A stretch of 47,925 nt of DNA. Source: an uncultured Coriobacteriia bacterium (GTDB lineage Bacteria > Actinomycetota > Coriobacteriia > Anaerosomatales > PALSA-660). The notes under the pieces were generated by a model. That model saw only the letters and a program-made list of their open reading frames with translations. It ran no database searches and was not told the DNA's origin. Of this stretch, positions 26,113-34,288 are shown in pieces; within the stretch, counting starts at the first letter, position 1, and each line of letters begins with the position of its first letter. The position numbers were made by a program, and so were the translations under genes. The DNA lies in NCBI GenBank assembly GCA_903831865.1, contig CAIKZH010000131.1, positions 1-47,925 on the forward strand. The letters run 5' to 3'.

Positions 26113-26139
26113 CACTCACGCGTGTGAGCTCGGCGCCAC

Positions 26140-26169
26140 TTGACCCGGCTCGGTGCGTGGCAGTACGGT
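26140..26169 (+). promoter_or_regulatory. Putative promoter of the T-box leader transcript
   Basis: TTGACC at 26140-26145 and TACGGT at 26164-26169, separated by 18 bases, make a plausible sigma-70-type promoter. A start near 26176 would place the whole T-box leader in the transcript. The -10 element is weak. Confidence 0.5.
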
Positions 26170-26175
26170 ACGCCG

Positions 26176-26425
26176 CGACCCGGCGCTGACTCCAGGTCGG
26201 GACGCAACAGTGCTATCGCGGACGTGAGGGAAGAGGGTCGTCTCGGCCCAGCCACCCCTCCGATGTCCCCGGCCAGGGAGCGTGAGCTTCGGAAGCCGGT
26301 CGGTCTCTCGGACCGTTATCGCACCGGGGTCGAGGCTTCGCGACGCTCACGCGCCGCAGGCGAAGACAGGTGGTACCGCGAGAGACGACCCTCGCCCTGT
26401 CAGAAGGGTAGGGTCGTCTTTGTGT
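26176..26425 (+). ncRNA. T-box leader riboswitch
   Basis: The 3' part contains the hallmark T-box sequence AGGTGGTACCGCG at 26368-26380. It is preceded by a hairpin (CTTCGC 26336-26341 with GCGAAG 26360-26365) at the usual stem III position, and followed by a terminator. The TGGT core would pair with the ACCA end of a tRNA with discriminator A. Stem I lies upstream between about 26200 and 26330, with hairpins such as CGGTC/GACCG, but I could not fix the specifier codon. T-boxes bind uncharged tRNA and allow read-through. The regulated genes are the aminotransferase and ddl downstream. Bases 26113-26490 contain no gene. Confidence 0.85.
26383..26419 (+). terminator. T-box terminator hairpin
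   Basis: AGACGACCCT (26383-26392) pairs exactly with AGGGTCGTCT (26410-26419), with an inner CCCT/AGGG extension, followed by TTGTGTGT. It immediately follows the T-box sequence, so the CCCT of its left arm can alternatively pair in the antiterminator. The U-tract is imperfect. Confidence 0.8.
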
Positions 26426-26490
26426 GTCGGGAGGCGGATCCACGCATCCCGACCGGTGCGGTCCGGTGACGGGCCAGGGCGGTGAGCGCG

Positions 26491-27777
26491 ATGGGCACAG
26501 GCGGGGCACGGGTGGTCTTCGATCGCTGGGAGGGCCGCTACTCGTCGGCGATGAGTGCCGTACGGTCGTCGGCCGTGCGGGACCTGTTCGCGGCGGCTGA
26601 CCGACCGGATGTCATCTCGCTCTCCGGCGGCATGCCGGACGTGCGGCGCGTCCCGCGCGAGGCCGTCCAGAGAGCGGTGCGCGACGCGATGCGCCACGAC
26701 GGCGCCGCGGCCCTTCAGTACGGCTCCAGCGAGGGGAGTGTCGCGCTGCGCGGCACCGTCGCCGACCTGATGGCGGAGTCCGGAGCGCGGCTCGACGAGG
26801 ACGACATCGTCCTCACCGCCGGGGCGCAGCAGGCGCTCGATCTCCTGGCCCGCGTGTTCCTCGATCCCGGTGACGTCATCATCACCGAGGGGCCCACCTA
26901 CGTGGGGGCGCTGCAGGCCTTCTCCGCATACCGCCCGCGTGTGGAATGCATACCGCTCGACGAGCACGGCATGAGGACGGAAGTGCTGGAGGAGACGCTG
27001 CGGCGGCTCGGCCCCCGGGGCGCGAAGTTCATCTACACGATCCCGAACTTCCAGAACCCCGCCGGCGTGACGCTCTCCGCCTCGAGGCGGCGCCGGCTCT
27101 TGGAACTCGCCCACGAGTTCGACATCCCGGTCATCGAGGACGACCCCTACGGGAGGCTGCGCTACGAAGGGGGTCACATCCTGCCGCTCCGGGCGCTCGA
27201 CCCGGACGTGATCTACCTCGGCACGTTCAGCAAGGTCTTCGCGCCCGGGCTGCGTGTGGGGTGGCTGGCGGCTCCCCGCCCGATCCGGTCCAAGGTGCTG
27301 CTGGCGAAGCAGGCGGCCGACCTCTGCGGCTCGTCGTTCGCGCACGCCGTGATCGAACGCTACATGACCGGTACCTCGTGGCGCAGGGTGCTCGTGGACC
27401 TCCAGTCGGCGTACCGCGAGCGCAGGGATGCGATGTTCGCAGCGCTCGCGGAGCACTTCCCCGGCGACGTCGCGTGGACCCGGCCGGAGGGCGGCTTCTT
27501 CGTCTGGGTCACCCTTCCCGCGCACATGGACACGAAGCCTCTGCTTGCGGAGGCAGTCGAGCACGGCGTGACCTTCGTCCCCGGCAGCGACTTCTTCCCG
27601 GACGGGCGAGGCAGCAACTGCCTGCGCATCGCGTTCTGCTACGAGTCTCCGGAGAAGATCGCTGAAGGGATCACGCGCCTCGCGGAAGTGCTGGAGGACA
27701 AGCTCGGACTGTACAGGTCGTTCGTCGCGGCAGGCGTGATGCCGGCGTCCGCCGGCTCCGGAGGAGGACTCGCATGA
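26491..27777 (+). CDS. PLP-dependent aminotransferase, LysN/2-aminoadipate type (fold type I)
   Basis: The 428-residue protein belongs to the MocR/LysN-like branch of class I aminotransferases but has no DNA-binding domain. Key segments are ISLSGGMPDVRRVPREA, AGAQQALDLLARVFLDPGD, the NPAGVTLS motif after YTIPNFQ, the PLP aspartate in VIEDDPYG and the PLP lysine K248 in GTFSKVFAPGLRVGW. Family members transaminate 2-aminoadipate, aromatic or branched-chain amino acids; the substrate here is not decided. ATG 26491 follows AGGGCGG at 8 bases; GTG 26482 is less likely. It is the first gene behind the T-box and overlaps ddl as ATGA. Confidence 0.9.
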   Translation: MGTGGARVVFDRWEGRYSSAMSAVRSSAVRDLFAAADRPDVISLSGGMPDVRRVPREAVQRAVRDAMRHDGAAALQYGSSEGSVALRGTVADLMAESGARLDEDDIVLTAGAQQALDLLARVFLDPGDVIITEGPTYVGALQAFSAYRPRVECIPLDEHGMRTEVLEETLRRLGPRGAKFIYTIPNFQNPAGVTLSASRRRRLLELAHEFDIPVIEDDPYGRLRYEGGHILPLRALDPDVIYLGTFSKVFAPGLRVGWLAAPRPIRSKVLLAKQAADLCGSSFAHAVIERYMTGTSWRRVLVDLQSAYRERRDAMFAALAEHFPGDVAWTRPEGGFFVWVTLPAHMDTKPLLAEAVEHGVTFVPGSDFFPDGRGSNCLRIAFCYESPEKIAEGITRLAEVLEDKLGLYRSFVAAGVMPASAGSGGGLA

Positions 27778-28736
27778 AGGAGAAGATCGCGGTCCTGATG
27801 GGCGGACCCTCGCTGGAGCGTGAGGTCTCGCTGCGCAGTGGTGAGCGCGTGTTCGAAGCGCTCAGCGAGCGGGGCTACCGGGCAGTGGCCCTCGATGTGA
27901 CGCCGGAGCTCGTGAGCGCACTGCGCAGCGAGCGCCCGGACGCCGTCTACATCGCGCTGCACGGCAAGTTCGGCGAGGACGGCACCGTGCAGCAGGCGCT
28001 CGAGTTCCTCGGTGTGCCCTACACGGGACCCGGGGTGACGGCGAGCACCCTGTCGTGGGACAAGTCACTGTCAAAGCGGCTGTTCCGCAGGGCGGGGATC
28101 CCGACGCCGGCGTGGGTCACGTTCAGCGCGGATGCGTTCAAGGAGATGGGAGCCGCGAGTGCGCTCGACCTGGTCCCGGAGGCGATCGGCGGATTCCCGA
28201 TGGTCGTCAAGCCGACCAAGCAGGGTTCGGCACTGGGACTCACGAAGGTCGCGAACGCCCAGGAGCTTCCCGACGCTCTCCTGACGGCCCTGTCCTTCGG
28301 CGAGGTGGCGCTTGTGGAGAAGTGGATCGACGGCTGCGAGCTGGCGGTGTCGGTCCTTGACGCGCCCTCCGGGCCGGAGGTCCTGCCGGCCGTGGAGATG
28401 GTCGCGAAGTCGGGACTCTTCGATTACACCGCTGCCTACACGGCCGGCGCCACGGAGTACTTCTGCCCCGCGCGGCTCGAGGACGACGTGGCCGCGGAGG
28501 TGAAGCGTCTCGCGGGTGAGTGCCACACGCTCCTGGGATGCCGCGACGTGAGCCGTGTGGACCTCGTCGTCGACGACGAGGGGCGAGCGTACGTCCTGGA
28601 GGTGAACACGAGCCCCGGCATGACGGAGACCTCGCTGCTGCCGATGGCGGCGCAGGCCGCGGGCATCGGCTTCGCCGATGTGGTCGACAGGCTCGTCCGA
28701 GCCGCACTGGCCAGAGGCGCCACGGACGTCGGATAG
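27774..28736 (+). CDS. ddl: D-alanine--D-alanine ligase
   Basis: The 320-residue protein is a full-length Ddl. The N-terminal segment VLMGGPSLEREVSLRSGE binds substrate, ALHGKFGEDGTVQ is the conserved HGxxGEDG motif, and GVTASTLSWDKSLSKR, FPMVVKPTKQGSALG and DVSRVDLVVDDEGR cover the ATP-grasp core. EVNTSPGMTETSLLP is the metal and D-Ala-binding end. It joins two D-alanines for peptidoglycan precursors. It overlaps the aminotransferase by 4 bp, so it should be under the same T-box control, which is uncommon for ddl. Confidence 0.96.
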   Translation: MKEKIAVLMGGPSLEREVSLRSGERVFEALSERGYRAVALDVTPELVSALRSERPDAVYIALHGKFGEDGTVQQALEFLGVPYTGPGVTASTLSWDKSLSKRLFRRAGIPTPAWVTFSADAFKEMGAASALDLVPEAIGGFPMVVKPTKQGSALGLTKVANAQELPDALLTALSFGEVALVEKWIDGCELAVSVLDAPSGPEVLPAVEMVAKSGLFDYTAAYTAGATEYFCPARLEDDVAAEVKRLAGECHTLLGCRDVSRVDLVVDDEGRAYVLEVNTSPGMTETSLLPMAAQAAGIGFADVVDRLVRAALARGATDVG

Positions 28737-28813
28737 GGGTAAACTGACTTGTGCGCGAGCGTCACGGCGCTCGCAGACACTCAAGGACATCCGTGCGACG
28801 GAGGTGTGGGCGC

Positions 28814-29278
28814 ATGTACGACGACTACAGGCATGGAGCCAGCCCGTTCGGAGCGTTCCTGCTCGGCGGGATCGTCGGCGCGATACTCGGGATCCTGTTC
28901 GCTCCACGTCCCGGCAAGGACACGCGCGACATGCTCGCCAGCCGCGGCCTGGACTATCTGGATCAGGCGAAGGGCACCTACGAGGACGGTCGCGGGCGGC
29001 TCGTCGAGGTCTACTCGACCGCCCGCGGGACCGCGGCGGACAAGGCCGAGGAGCTCAAGGGCCGCGTCGACGAGACGCGTGACGTGCTGAAGGAGAGAGT
29101 GGACGAGGCCTCCAGCAACGTCCGCGCCCGCGTGACCGAGGTCGGACGCGATGCCCGCACCGGCGTCCGCACCGGCGCGAGTGCGGCGAAGCACGGCATC
29201 GACGTCGCGAGCGAGAAGGCGAAGGATGCCCTCGGGACGATCGCGGAGAAGGCGGCCCCGGCGCAACCGGAGGCCTGA
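28814..29278 (+). CDS. YtxH-domain protein
   Basis: The 154-residue protein has one N-terminal membrane helix with the YtxH pattern (GAFLLGGIVGAILGILFAPRPGKDTRD, read at residues about 13-38) and a long charged helical tail. The tail repeats heptad-like units such as KAEELKGRVDETRDVLKE. YtxH proteins are small membrane-associated proteins of unknown, often stress-related, function. ATG 28814 follows GGAGGTG at 7 bases. A strong terminator follows. Confidence 0.85.
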   Translation: MYDDYRHGASPFGAFLLGGIVGAILGILFAPRPGKDTRDMLASRGLDYLDQAKGTYEDGRGRLVEVYSTARGTAADKAEELKGRVDETRDVLKERVDEASSNVRARVTEVGRDARTGVRTGASAAKHGIDVASEKAKDALGTIAEKAAPAQPEA

Positions 29279-29307
29279 AGTCCGCAAGGGGATCCACACG
29301 CGCTTGC

Positions 29308-29344
29308 ATGAGGGTCGGGCGCCGCGCAGGCGTCCGACCCTCAT
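29308..29344 (+). terminator. Hairpin terminator after the YtxH gene
   Basis: ATGAGGGTCGGGCGCC at 29308-29323 pairs with GGCGTCCGACCCTCAT at 29329-29344 over 16 bp with one G-U pair and a five-base loop. It lies 30 bp after the YtxH stop. No U-tract follows, so termination strength is uncertain. Confidence 0.7.
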
Positions 29345-29372
29345 TCGCGGCGCCGGGTGAAACGGAGAGGTC

Positions 29373-30104
29373 TTGGCACTGTCAGTCAACATCGAGGGTT
29401 CCCGCCTGCTGAACAAGAGCGGAGGCCGTCTGGGCGAGGTCACGCGGGTGCTGTATCACCCGTCGGAGCCCAGAGTCGTGGGTCTGATGGTGCGGCCGAA
29501 GGCCCGGCTCTACGTGTTCGAGCGCAAGGAGACCTACGTGCCGCTCGGGGCGTTGGAGTTCGTCGAGGGCGTTGGTCCTCGGATGGCTGTGCCGATCAAG
29601 AGCCTCCCCGGACCCGTTCGCGCCGCGAGCACCTTCGGCCACGATCCGGACGAGACCGTGATCTGGACGAGCATGATCGTGAAGGCGCCCTCGGACAGGC
29701 CCGTGGGTTTCGTGCACGGCACCGAGTTCGGCGCCAAGTCCGGCTCCATCAAGCTCATGGAGGTGGCGTGCGGGAAGGTCTCGGACGCGGCCTACGGGCG
29801 CTACATCGTGGACGGTGCGCTGGTGCTCGGATACAGCGAGGGAGCCGTCCGCATCGCGGTCGAGGCTCACGAGTTGCCGAGAGGCGGCGGGGCCGCCAAG
29901 GCCGCCGCGAAGGGCGCCGTGGCCACGGCACAGGCCGTCGACAAGGCCGGGGCGGTCGTCGAGACCGGGATGGTCTCCGCGGGCGCCGCGACCGGCAAGG
30001 TGCTGCACAAGGTGGGCAAGGCCCGCCTCGGCGAACGCGCCGCGAAGACGGCGGGGCGCACGTGGCGCAACACGGTGGACGGTTTCCGCGACGGCATGAA
30101 GTAG
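29373..30104 (+). CDS. PRC-barrel-like domain protein
   Basis: The 243-residue protein opens with a PRC-barrel-type strand pattern: GSRLLNKSGGRLGEVTRVLY, then EPRVVGLMVRPKARLY and YVPLGALEFVEG, with a second barrel-like unit at about residues 85-165. The C-terminal 80 residues are Ala/Gly/Lys-rich and helical (for example AAKAAAKGAVATAQAVDKAG), and may bind nucleic acid or the membrane surface. TTG 29373 is used as the start because GGAG lies 5 bases upstream and the barrel begins at once. PRC-barrels are protein-binding modules. Precise role unknown. Confidence 0.75.
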   Translation: MALSVNIEGSRLLNKSGGRLGEVTRVLYHPSEPRVVGLMVRPKARLYVFERKETYVPLGALEFVEGVGPRMAVPIKSLPGPVRAASTFGHDPDETVIWTSMIVKAPSDRPVGFVHGTEFGAKSGSIKLMEVACGKVSDAAYGRYIVDGALVLGYSEGAVRIAVEAHELPRGGGAAKAAAKGAVATAQAVDKAGAVVETGMVSAGAATGKVLHKVGKARLGERAAKTAGRTWRNTVDGFRDGMK

Positions 30105-30111
30105 AAGCGGT

Positions 30112-30129
30112 GCCGGGGTCCGCCCCGGC
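30112..30129 (+). terminator. Short intergenic GC hairpin
   Basis: GCCGGGG (30112-30118) pairs with CCCCGGC (30123-30129) around TCCG, directly after the PRC-barrel stop. No U-tract is present. It could be a weak terminator or an mRNA-stabilising element. Confidence 0.35.
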
Positions 30130-30149
30130 CGCAGCGAGGGACGACAGGG

Positions 30150-30779
30150 ATGGCGCGTCGCTTTCGTGCACTGACTGCGAGCCGGGTCGATGACCTGCCG
30201 TCCGGCTGTACATGCTGCGCCCTGTGGGAGCGCGGCTCCGAGCGCTTGGAGTGCGGCTCGGTCGTGGAGCGAGAGGAGCTCGTCACCTGGATCAGGGGCG
30301 TGCAGCACGAGTGGGGAGACTGCGGCCGCGTCGCCTACGAGAGCGGCGAGTCCCTTGGGTTCGTGAAGTACGCGCCGCCCCGCTTCTTCCCGCAGGTCGC
30401 CAGGATGCCCGTGCCCCCGGACGAGGACTCCGTGCTGATCGCCTGTCTTCACGTGGAGGCCGGGCTGCGGGAGGCGGGTCTGGGCAAGGTCCTCCTTCAG
30501 GCGGCGTTGCGCGACCTCGTCTCCCGGGGCGAGCGGACGGTCGAGGCGTATGCCGCGGCCGGCCCTGCGGGTCGCGGGGAGGACGTGCCGCTGATGACGG
30601 TCGAGTTCCTGCTGCGGCAGGGGTTCACCGTGTCGCGCCCGCATCCACACTATCCGCTCATGCGCCTGGAGCTTCGCACCCTCGCGGCGTGGACGGAGAG
30701 TCTCGAGAGCGTGCTCGAGTCGCTGCAGCTGCCGCGTGCCCTCCGCGAGCGCGTGCCCTCTCCGCTGGCGCGGCCGTGA
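30150..30779 (+). CDS. GNAT-family N-acetyltransferase with an N-terminal CxCC segment
   Basis: The 209-residue protein opens with LPSGCTCCALWERGSE, a cysteine cluster seen in one bacterial GNAT-like subgroup. The acetyltransferase core covers about residues 60-180: GESLGFVKYAPP, LIACLHVEAGLREAGLGKVLLQAAL (acetyl-CoA loop) and EFLLRQGFTVSRPHPHYPLM. The substrate is unknown. The cysteines could bind metal or serve redox sensing. Its stop overlaps the YbaK-like gene as GTGA. Confidence 0.83.
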   Translation: MARRFRALTASRVDDLPSGCTCCALWERGSERLECGSVVEREELVTWIRGVQHEWGDCGRVAYESGESLGFVKYAPPRFFPQVARMPVPPDEDSVLIACLHVEAGLREAGLGKVLLQAALRDLVSRGERTVEAYAAAGPAGRGEDVPLMTVEFLLRQGFTVSRPHPHYPLMRLELRTLAAWTESLESVLESLQLPRALRERVPSPLARP

Positions 30780-31291
30780 GCGCGACCGACACAGGGGGAG
30801 CGACGGCGCCACGGCCGCGCGAGTCGCGGTCGCTTGCGAGAGTGCGGGAGTTCCTCGTCGAGCGCGGACTGGCTGACGGGCTCATCGACTTCGGCGAGCG
30901 GTCGACCAAGACGTGTGAGCTCGCCGCCGAGGCTGTCGGCTGCGAGGTGGGGCAGATCGTGAAGTCGCTGGTGTTCGTCGCGGACGGCTCGCCCGTCATG
31001 GCCCTTGTGGCCGGAGACCGGCGTGGCGACACCGAGGCCATCGCGGCGCTCCTGGGCGTGCGCCGCGTCGGCTTCGCCGACGCGGAGACGGTGCGCTCCG
31101 CCACCGGCTACGCGATCGGCGGCGTGTCGCCCTACGACCTTCCCGAAGGGCTGACGGTTCTTGTGGACCGGTCGCTCGAGCGTTTCGATACTCTGTACAC
31201 CGCGGCGGGCACACCCTCTTCGATGGTATGTATCGATGCAGGGACGCTGTTCGCCCTTATGGGCGGGCACGTCGCGCCCATCTCCCGGTAG
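30776..31291 (+). CDS. YbaK/EbsC-type aminoacyl-tRNA deacylase
   Basis: The 171-residue protein matches the YbaK/prolyl-tRNA-editing fold: TCELAAEAVGCEVGQIVKSLVF with the catalytic lysine, VMALVAGDRRGD, and ATGYAIGGVSPYDLPEG followed by VLVDRSLERFDTLYTAAGTP. Such enzymes hydrolyse misacylated tRNA (Cys-tRNAPro and similar). The GTG start overlaps the GNAT stop. It is the second gene of a small operon with the GNAT gene. Confidence 0.9.
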   Translation: MSATDTGGATAPRPRESRSLARVREFLVERGLADGLIDFGERSTKTCELAAEAVGCEVGQIVKSLVFVADGSPVMALVAGDRRGDTEAIAALLGVRRVGFADAETVRSATGYAIGGVSPYDLPEGLTVLVDRSLERFDTLYTAAGTPSSMVCIDAGTLFALMGGHVAPISR

Positions 31292-31298
31292 GAGGCAC

Positions 31299-32417
31299 AT
31301 GCCCGGCGCGAAGGACAGACGACCGTCACGGGCTCTCGTCGAGTTGCGGGGCTCGCCACGAAGGGGCCGCCGCCTTGGCACGGTGCTCGGCATCGCCGCG
31401 GCGGTGGTCGCCGCTGCCGCGATCACGTTCCTGCTTGTGCGACAGCCGGTCACCGTCGACGGCAGGACCGCGTGGATCGCTCGAGGCGCCACCGTCGCCA
31501 GCCTGCGGGCCGACGGACTCATCGTGTCGCCGCCCGGCGATCTGCTGACGGTCAAGGGGGCGCTCCTTCGCAAGGGCGCGGGCGGCCAAGCGGTCGTCGC
31601 GGTCGGCGGGAGCGCCGCGACCAGCACGACGCCGCTCGCGTTCGGAGCGGTGGTGACCAGCCGCCGCGGACCCGACGTGACGGAGCCGACGACGTCGAAG
31701 ATCGTCGGCGCGGACAAGGTCACCGTGGGCGCCATCTCCGGGGTTGAACTCTCGCGTGTCACGGTCGGCGAATACGGCGTCACCGTGACCACAGCGCCCG
31801 TGGACACGGGCGGGCGAAAGCTCGTCGCGCTCACGTTCGACGACGGGCCGTGGCAGGGGCAGACGCAGAAGATCCTCGACATCCTGTTGCGCTATCACGC
31901 GAAGGCGACCTTCTTCATGATCGGGCGGCAGGCGGAGCACCTGCCCTATCTGTCCAGGCTCGTCGTCGCCGACGGGATGGAGGTAGGGGACCACACGCAG
32001 TCGCACAAGGCGCTCCTGCACGCGAGCAAGGCCACGGTCACGTACGAGATCGGTGTGGGAGCCACCACGATCCGTCGCTACTCGGGCGCCGTGCCCACCT
32101 GGTATCGACCCGCCGGCGGGACCACGGACCCGTTCATCCTCTCGGAGGCCAGGCGGCTCGACCTGCGAGTCGCGCTGTGGACGCTGGACACCGAGGACTG
32201 GACGAAGCCCGGGACGGCGGCCATCGTCAAGAAGGCGCTCGGCGGGGTCCAGCCGGGTTCGATCGTGCTGATGCACGATGGGGGCGGCGACAGGAGCCAG
32301 ACCATCGCGGCGCTGCCTCAGATCATCCAGGGCCTGATCGCACGCGGCTACAAGATGGTCACGCTGAGCGAGCTCAACGGGCTGCCTCCGCAGAAGATCG
32401 TCGCGCAGAGGCACTGA
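31299..32417 (+). CDS. Membrane-anchored polysaccharide deacetylase (NodB homology domain)
   Basis: The 372-residue protein has a basic start, one membrane helix (LGTVLGIAAAVVAAAAITF, about residues 27-45), a beta-rich linker domain with short Ala/Thr stretches (about 50-170) and a C-terminal NodB domain. The catalytic motifs are LTFDDGP at 178-184, HTQSH at 232-236 (zinc histidines), WYRPAGG for motif 3 and LMHDGGG for motif 5. It probably deacetylates peptidoglycan or another glycan outside the cell. ATG 31299 follows GGAGG at 3-4 bases after a YbaK stop only 7 bp away. Confidence 0.92.
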   Translation: MPGAKDRRPSRALVELRGSPRRGRRLGTVLGIAAAVVAAAAITFLLVRQPVTVDGRTAWIARGATVASLRADGLIVSPPGDLLTVKGALLRKGAGGQAVVAVGGSAATSTTPLAFGAVVTSRRGPDVTEPTTSKIVGADKVTVGAISGVELSRVTVGEYGVTVTTAPVDTGGRKLVALTFDDGPWQGQTQKILDILLRYHAKATFFMIGRQAEHLPYLSRLVVADGMEVGDHTQSHKALLHASKATVTYEIGVGATTIRRYSGAVPTWYRPAGGTTDPFILSEARRLDLRVALWTLDTEDWTKPGTAAIVKKALGGVQPGSIVLMHDGGGDRSQTIAALPQIIQGLIARGYKMVTLSELNGLPPQKIVAQRH

Positions 32418-32456
32418 GCGCCCGATGGCCGCCGTCGATCGTGGCAGCCGTCACCG

Positions 32457-33023
32457 TCAGGTGCGCAGAAGAGTCCGCGTGGGAGTGACGACCGCATCCA
32501 GCGGCGCGTCGTGGCTCTCGGTGGGGACCGACTCCACCAGCTGCTCGTCGAACGCGATGCCGACGCGCAGCGCATCGGGGCGCAGTGACGGCAGGAGCCG
32601 GTCGTAGCAGCCGCCGCCCTGGCCCAGCCTGCAGCATGCGGCGTCGAACGCGGTCCCCGGGACGAGCACAAGGTCGATCTCGCTCGGAAGGGCGGCGGGC
32701 GCGTCCTCCGGCGGTTCGAGGATGCCGTGGAAGCCGGACACGAGCTGTCCGGGCGCGGCCCAATGCAGCTCGAGCGATCCGTCGCCGCACACACGCGGGT
32801 AGGCGATCCGCGCGCCACGGCCGCGCAGCGCGTCGAGCGCCGCAGCGACGTCGGCCTCCTGCGGCGTCGCGGCGTAGCCGAGCACAGCGTGCACCCGCTC
32901 GATGCCGTCGAGGGCGAGCACCCGGTCCGCGATGGCGTCGCCCGCGGCGGCGCGGACCGCCTCCGGCACGTCATGCCGCGCAGCCCTCGCCGCCTCGCGC
33001 GCCCTGCGCTTCTCGTCCGTCAC
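32457..33023 (-). CDS. 5-formyltetrahydrofolate cyclo-ligase
   Basis: The 188-residue protein has the MTHFS signature: KRRAREAARAARHDV near the start, VLGYAATPQEAD, and GQGGGCYDRLL as the ATP/folate-binding motif, followed by VGIAFDEQLVESVPTESHDAPLD. It converts 5-formyl-THF to 5,10-methenyl-THF with ATP. The reaction needs Mg2+, but many ATP enzymes do. It starts 4 bp after the NRAMP gene, so it is the third gene of the M-box operon. Confidence 0.93.
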   Translation of the reverse strand: MTDEKRRAREAARAARHDVPEAVRAAAGDAIADRVLALDGIERVHAVLGYAATPQEADVAAALDALRGRGARIAYPRVCGDGSLELHWAAPGQLVSGFHGILEPPEDAPAALPSEIDLVLVPGTAFDAACCRLGQGGGCYDRLLPSLRPDALRVGIAFDEQLVESVPTESHDAPLDAVVTPTRTLLRT

Positions 33024-33027
33024 TTCG

Positions 33028-34287
33028 TCAGCCGATCCCGAGGAAGGACATTCCCAGCAGCAGCACGGTCAACGAGATGACCACCACGATGGTCGCCCAC
33101 GCCACCACGTTGAGCACGCGGCCGTTCACGTGGTCCCCCATGATCCGCCGGTCGTTGATGATCCGGATCATGAAGATGAGCAGGAACGGCAGCATCATGC
33201 CGTTGACGACCTGCGACACCAGCATGACCGAGATGAGGTTCACGGCGGGCAGCAGGATGATCGCCGCCGCGAGGAAGATGACGAAGGTGTACAGGGCGTT
33301 GAACGCCGGCGCCTCCGACCAGCTCCGGTCGACCCCCGCCTCCCAGCCGAACGCCTCGCAGATGGCGTAGCTCGCCGTGAGCGGCAGTACCGCCGCGGAC
33401 AACACGGACGCCGAGAGCAGACCCAGAGCGAACAGCAGGGTGGCGTAGTGCCCGGCGAGCGGCGCCAGCGCCAGCGCCGCCTCCTTCGCGCTCGTGACGG
33501 CGATGTGCCGAGGGAAGAGGACGGTGCCGGTGGTGATGATGATGAAGATGGCGACCACGTTCGCGGAGATGGCGCCGATGATGACGTCCCACTTGGCCAG
33601 CGCCCACTTCTTGATCGTGGTGCCCTTCTCCACGATGTTGCTCTGGACGAGGAACTGCATCCACGGTGCGATCGTCGTCCCCGTGAGCCCGATGGCGAGC
33701 GCGATGAAGGCTTGCGTCGGGACGATCTGCGGGGTGACCATCGCGCGCGCGACGGTGCCCCAGTCAGGGCGGGCCATGAACGTCGCCACGATGTAGGAGA
33801 CGAAGACCGCGGAGAGCAGCAGGAGCACCTTCTCCACGTTGCGGTAGCTGCCGCGCACCACCAGCAGCCACACGACGACGGCAGCCACAGGCACCGACAC
33901 GTACTTGGTGACGCCGAACAGTTCGAGGGCCGCAGCGATCCCGGCGAACTCGGCCACGGTGGTCGCGGCGTTGCTCGCGAGCAGGAGGATCATCGCCAGG
34001 AGCGTGGGCCTCACTCCATACTTCTCGCGGATGAGCGCCGCGAAGCCCTTGCCGGTGACCGCGCCCATCCTTCCCGCCATCTCCTGCACGATGACGAACG
34101 AAGGAGTCATGGCGAGCATCATCCACAGCATCGCGTAGCCGTAGCGCGCGCCAGCGACCGAGTACGTGGAGATGCCGCCGGAGTCGTTCCCGGCGCTGGC
34201 CGCGATGATGCCGGGGCCGATCACCGCGAGGAACGAGAGAAGGGCCACCCACCGCGGGTTGAGCCTCTTCAGGCGCTCCCGGATCAT
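33028..34287 (-). CDS. NRAMP-family divalent metal transporter with altered metal-site residues (probable Mg2+ or Mn2+)
   Basis: The 419-residue protein has eleven predicted helices. TM1 reads GPGIIAASAGNDSGGIST, aligning with the usual DPGN region: D35 is kept, P becomes S36 and N becomes G38. TM6 reads TIAPWMQFLVQS where canonical NRAMPs have the MPH motif, so the Met ligand is replaced by Ala. Loss of the soft methionine ligand is expected to shift selectivity to harder ions. This resembles the NRMT group described in Eggerthella (from memory). It is separated from mgtE by one base and sits behind an M-box, supporting magnesium transport. Confidence 0.88.
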   Translation of the reverse strand: MIRERLKRLNPRWVALLSFLAVIGPGIIAASAGNDSGGISTYSVAGARYGYAMLWMMLAMTPSFVIVQEMAGRMGAVTGKGFAALIREKYGVRPTLLAMILLLASNAATTVAEFAGIAAALELFGVTKYVSVPVAAVVVWLLVVRGSYRNVEKVLLLLSAVFVSYIVATFMARPDWGTVARAMVTPQIVPTQAFIALAIGLTGTTIAPWMQFLVQSNIVEKGTTIKKWALAKWDVIIGAISANVVAIFIIITTGTVLFPRHIAVTSAKEAALALAPLAGHYATLLFALGLLSASVLSAAVLPLTASYAICEAFGWEAGVDRSWSEAPAFNALYTFVIFLAAAIILLPAVNLISVMLVSQVVNGMMLPFLLIFMIRIINDRRIMGDHVNGRVLNVVAWATIVVVISLTVLLLGMSFLGIG

Positions 34288-34288
34288 C

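Noticed and set aside
26200-26330. Reading of the T-box specifier codon
   Set aside because: Several stem I folds are possible by eye and they give different codons, so no amino acid is assigned.
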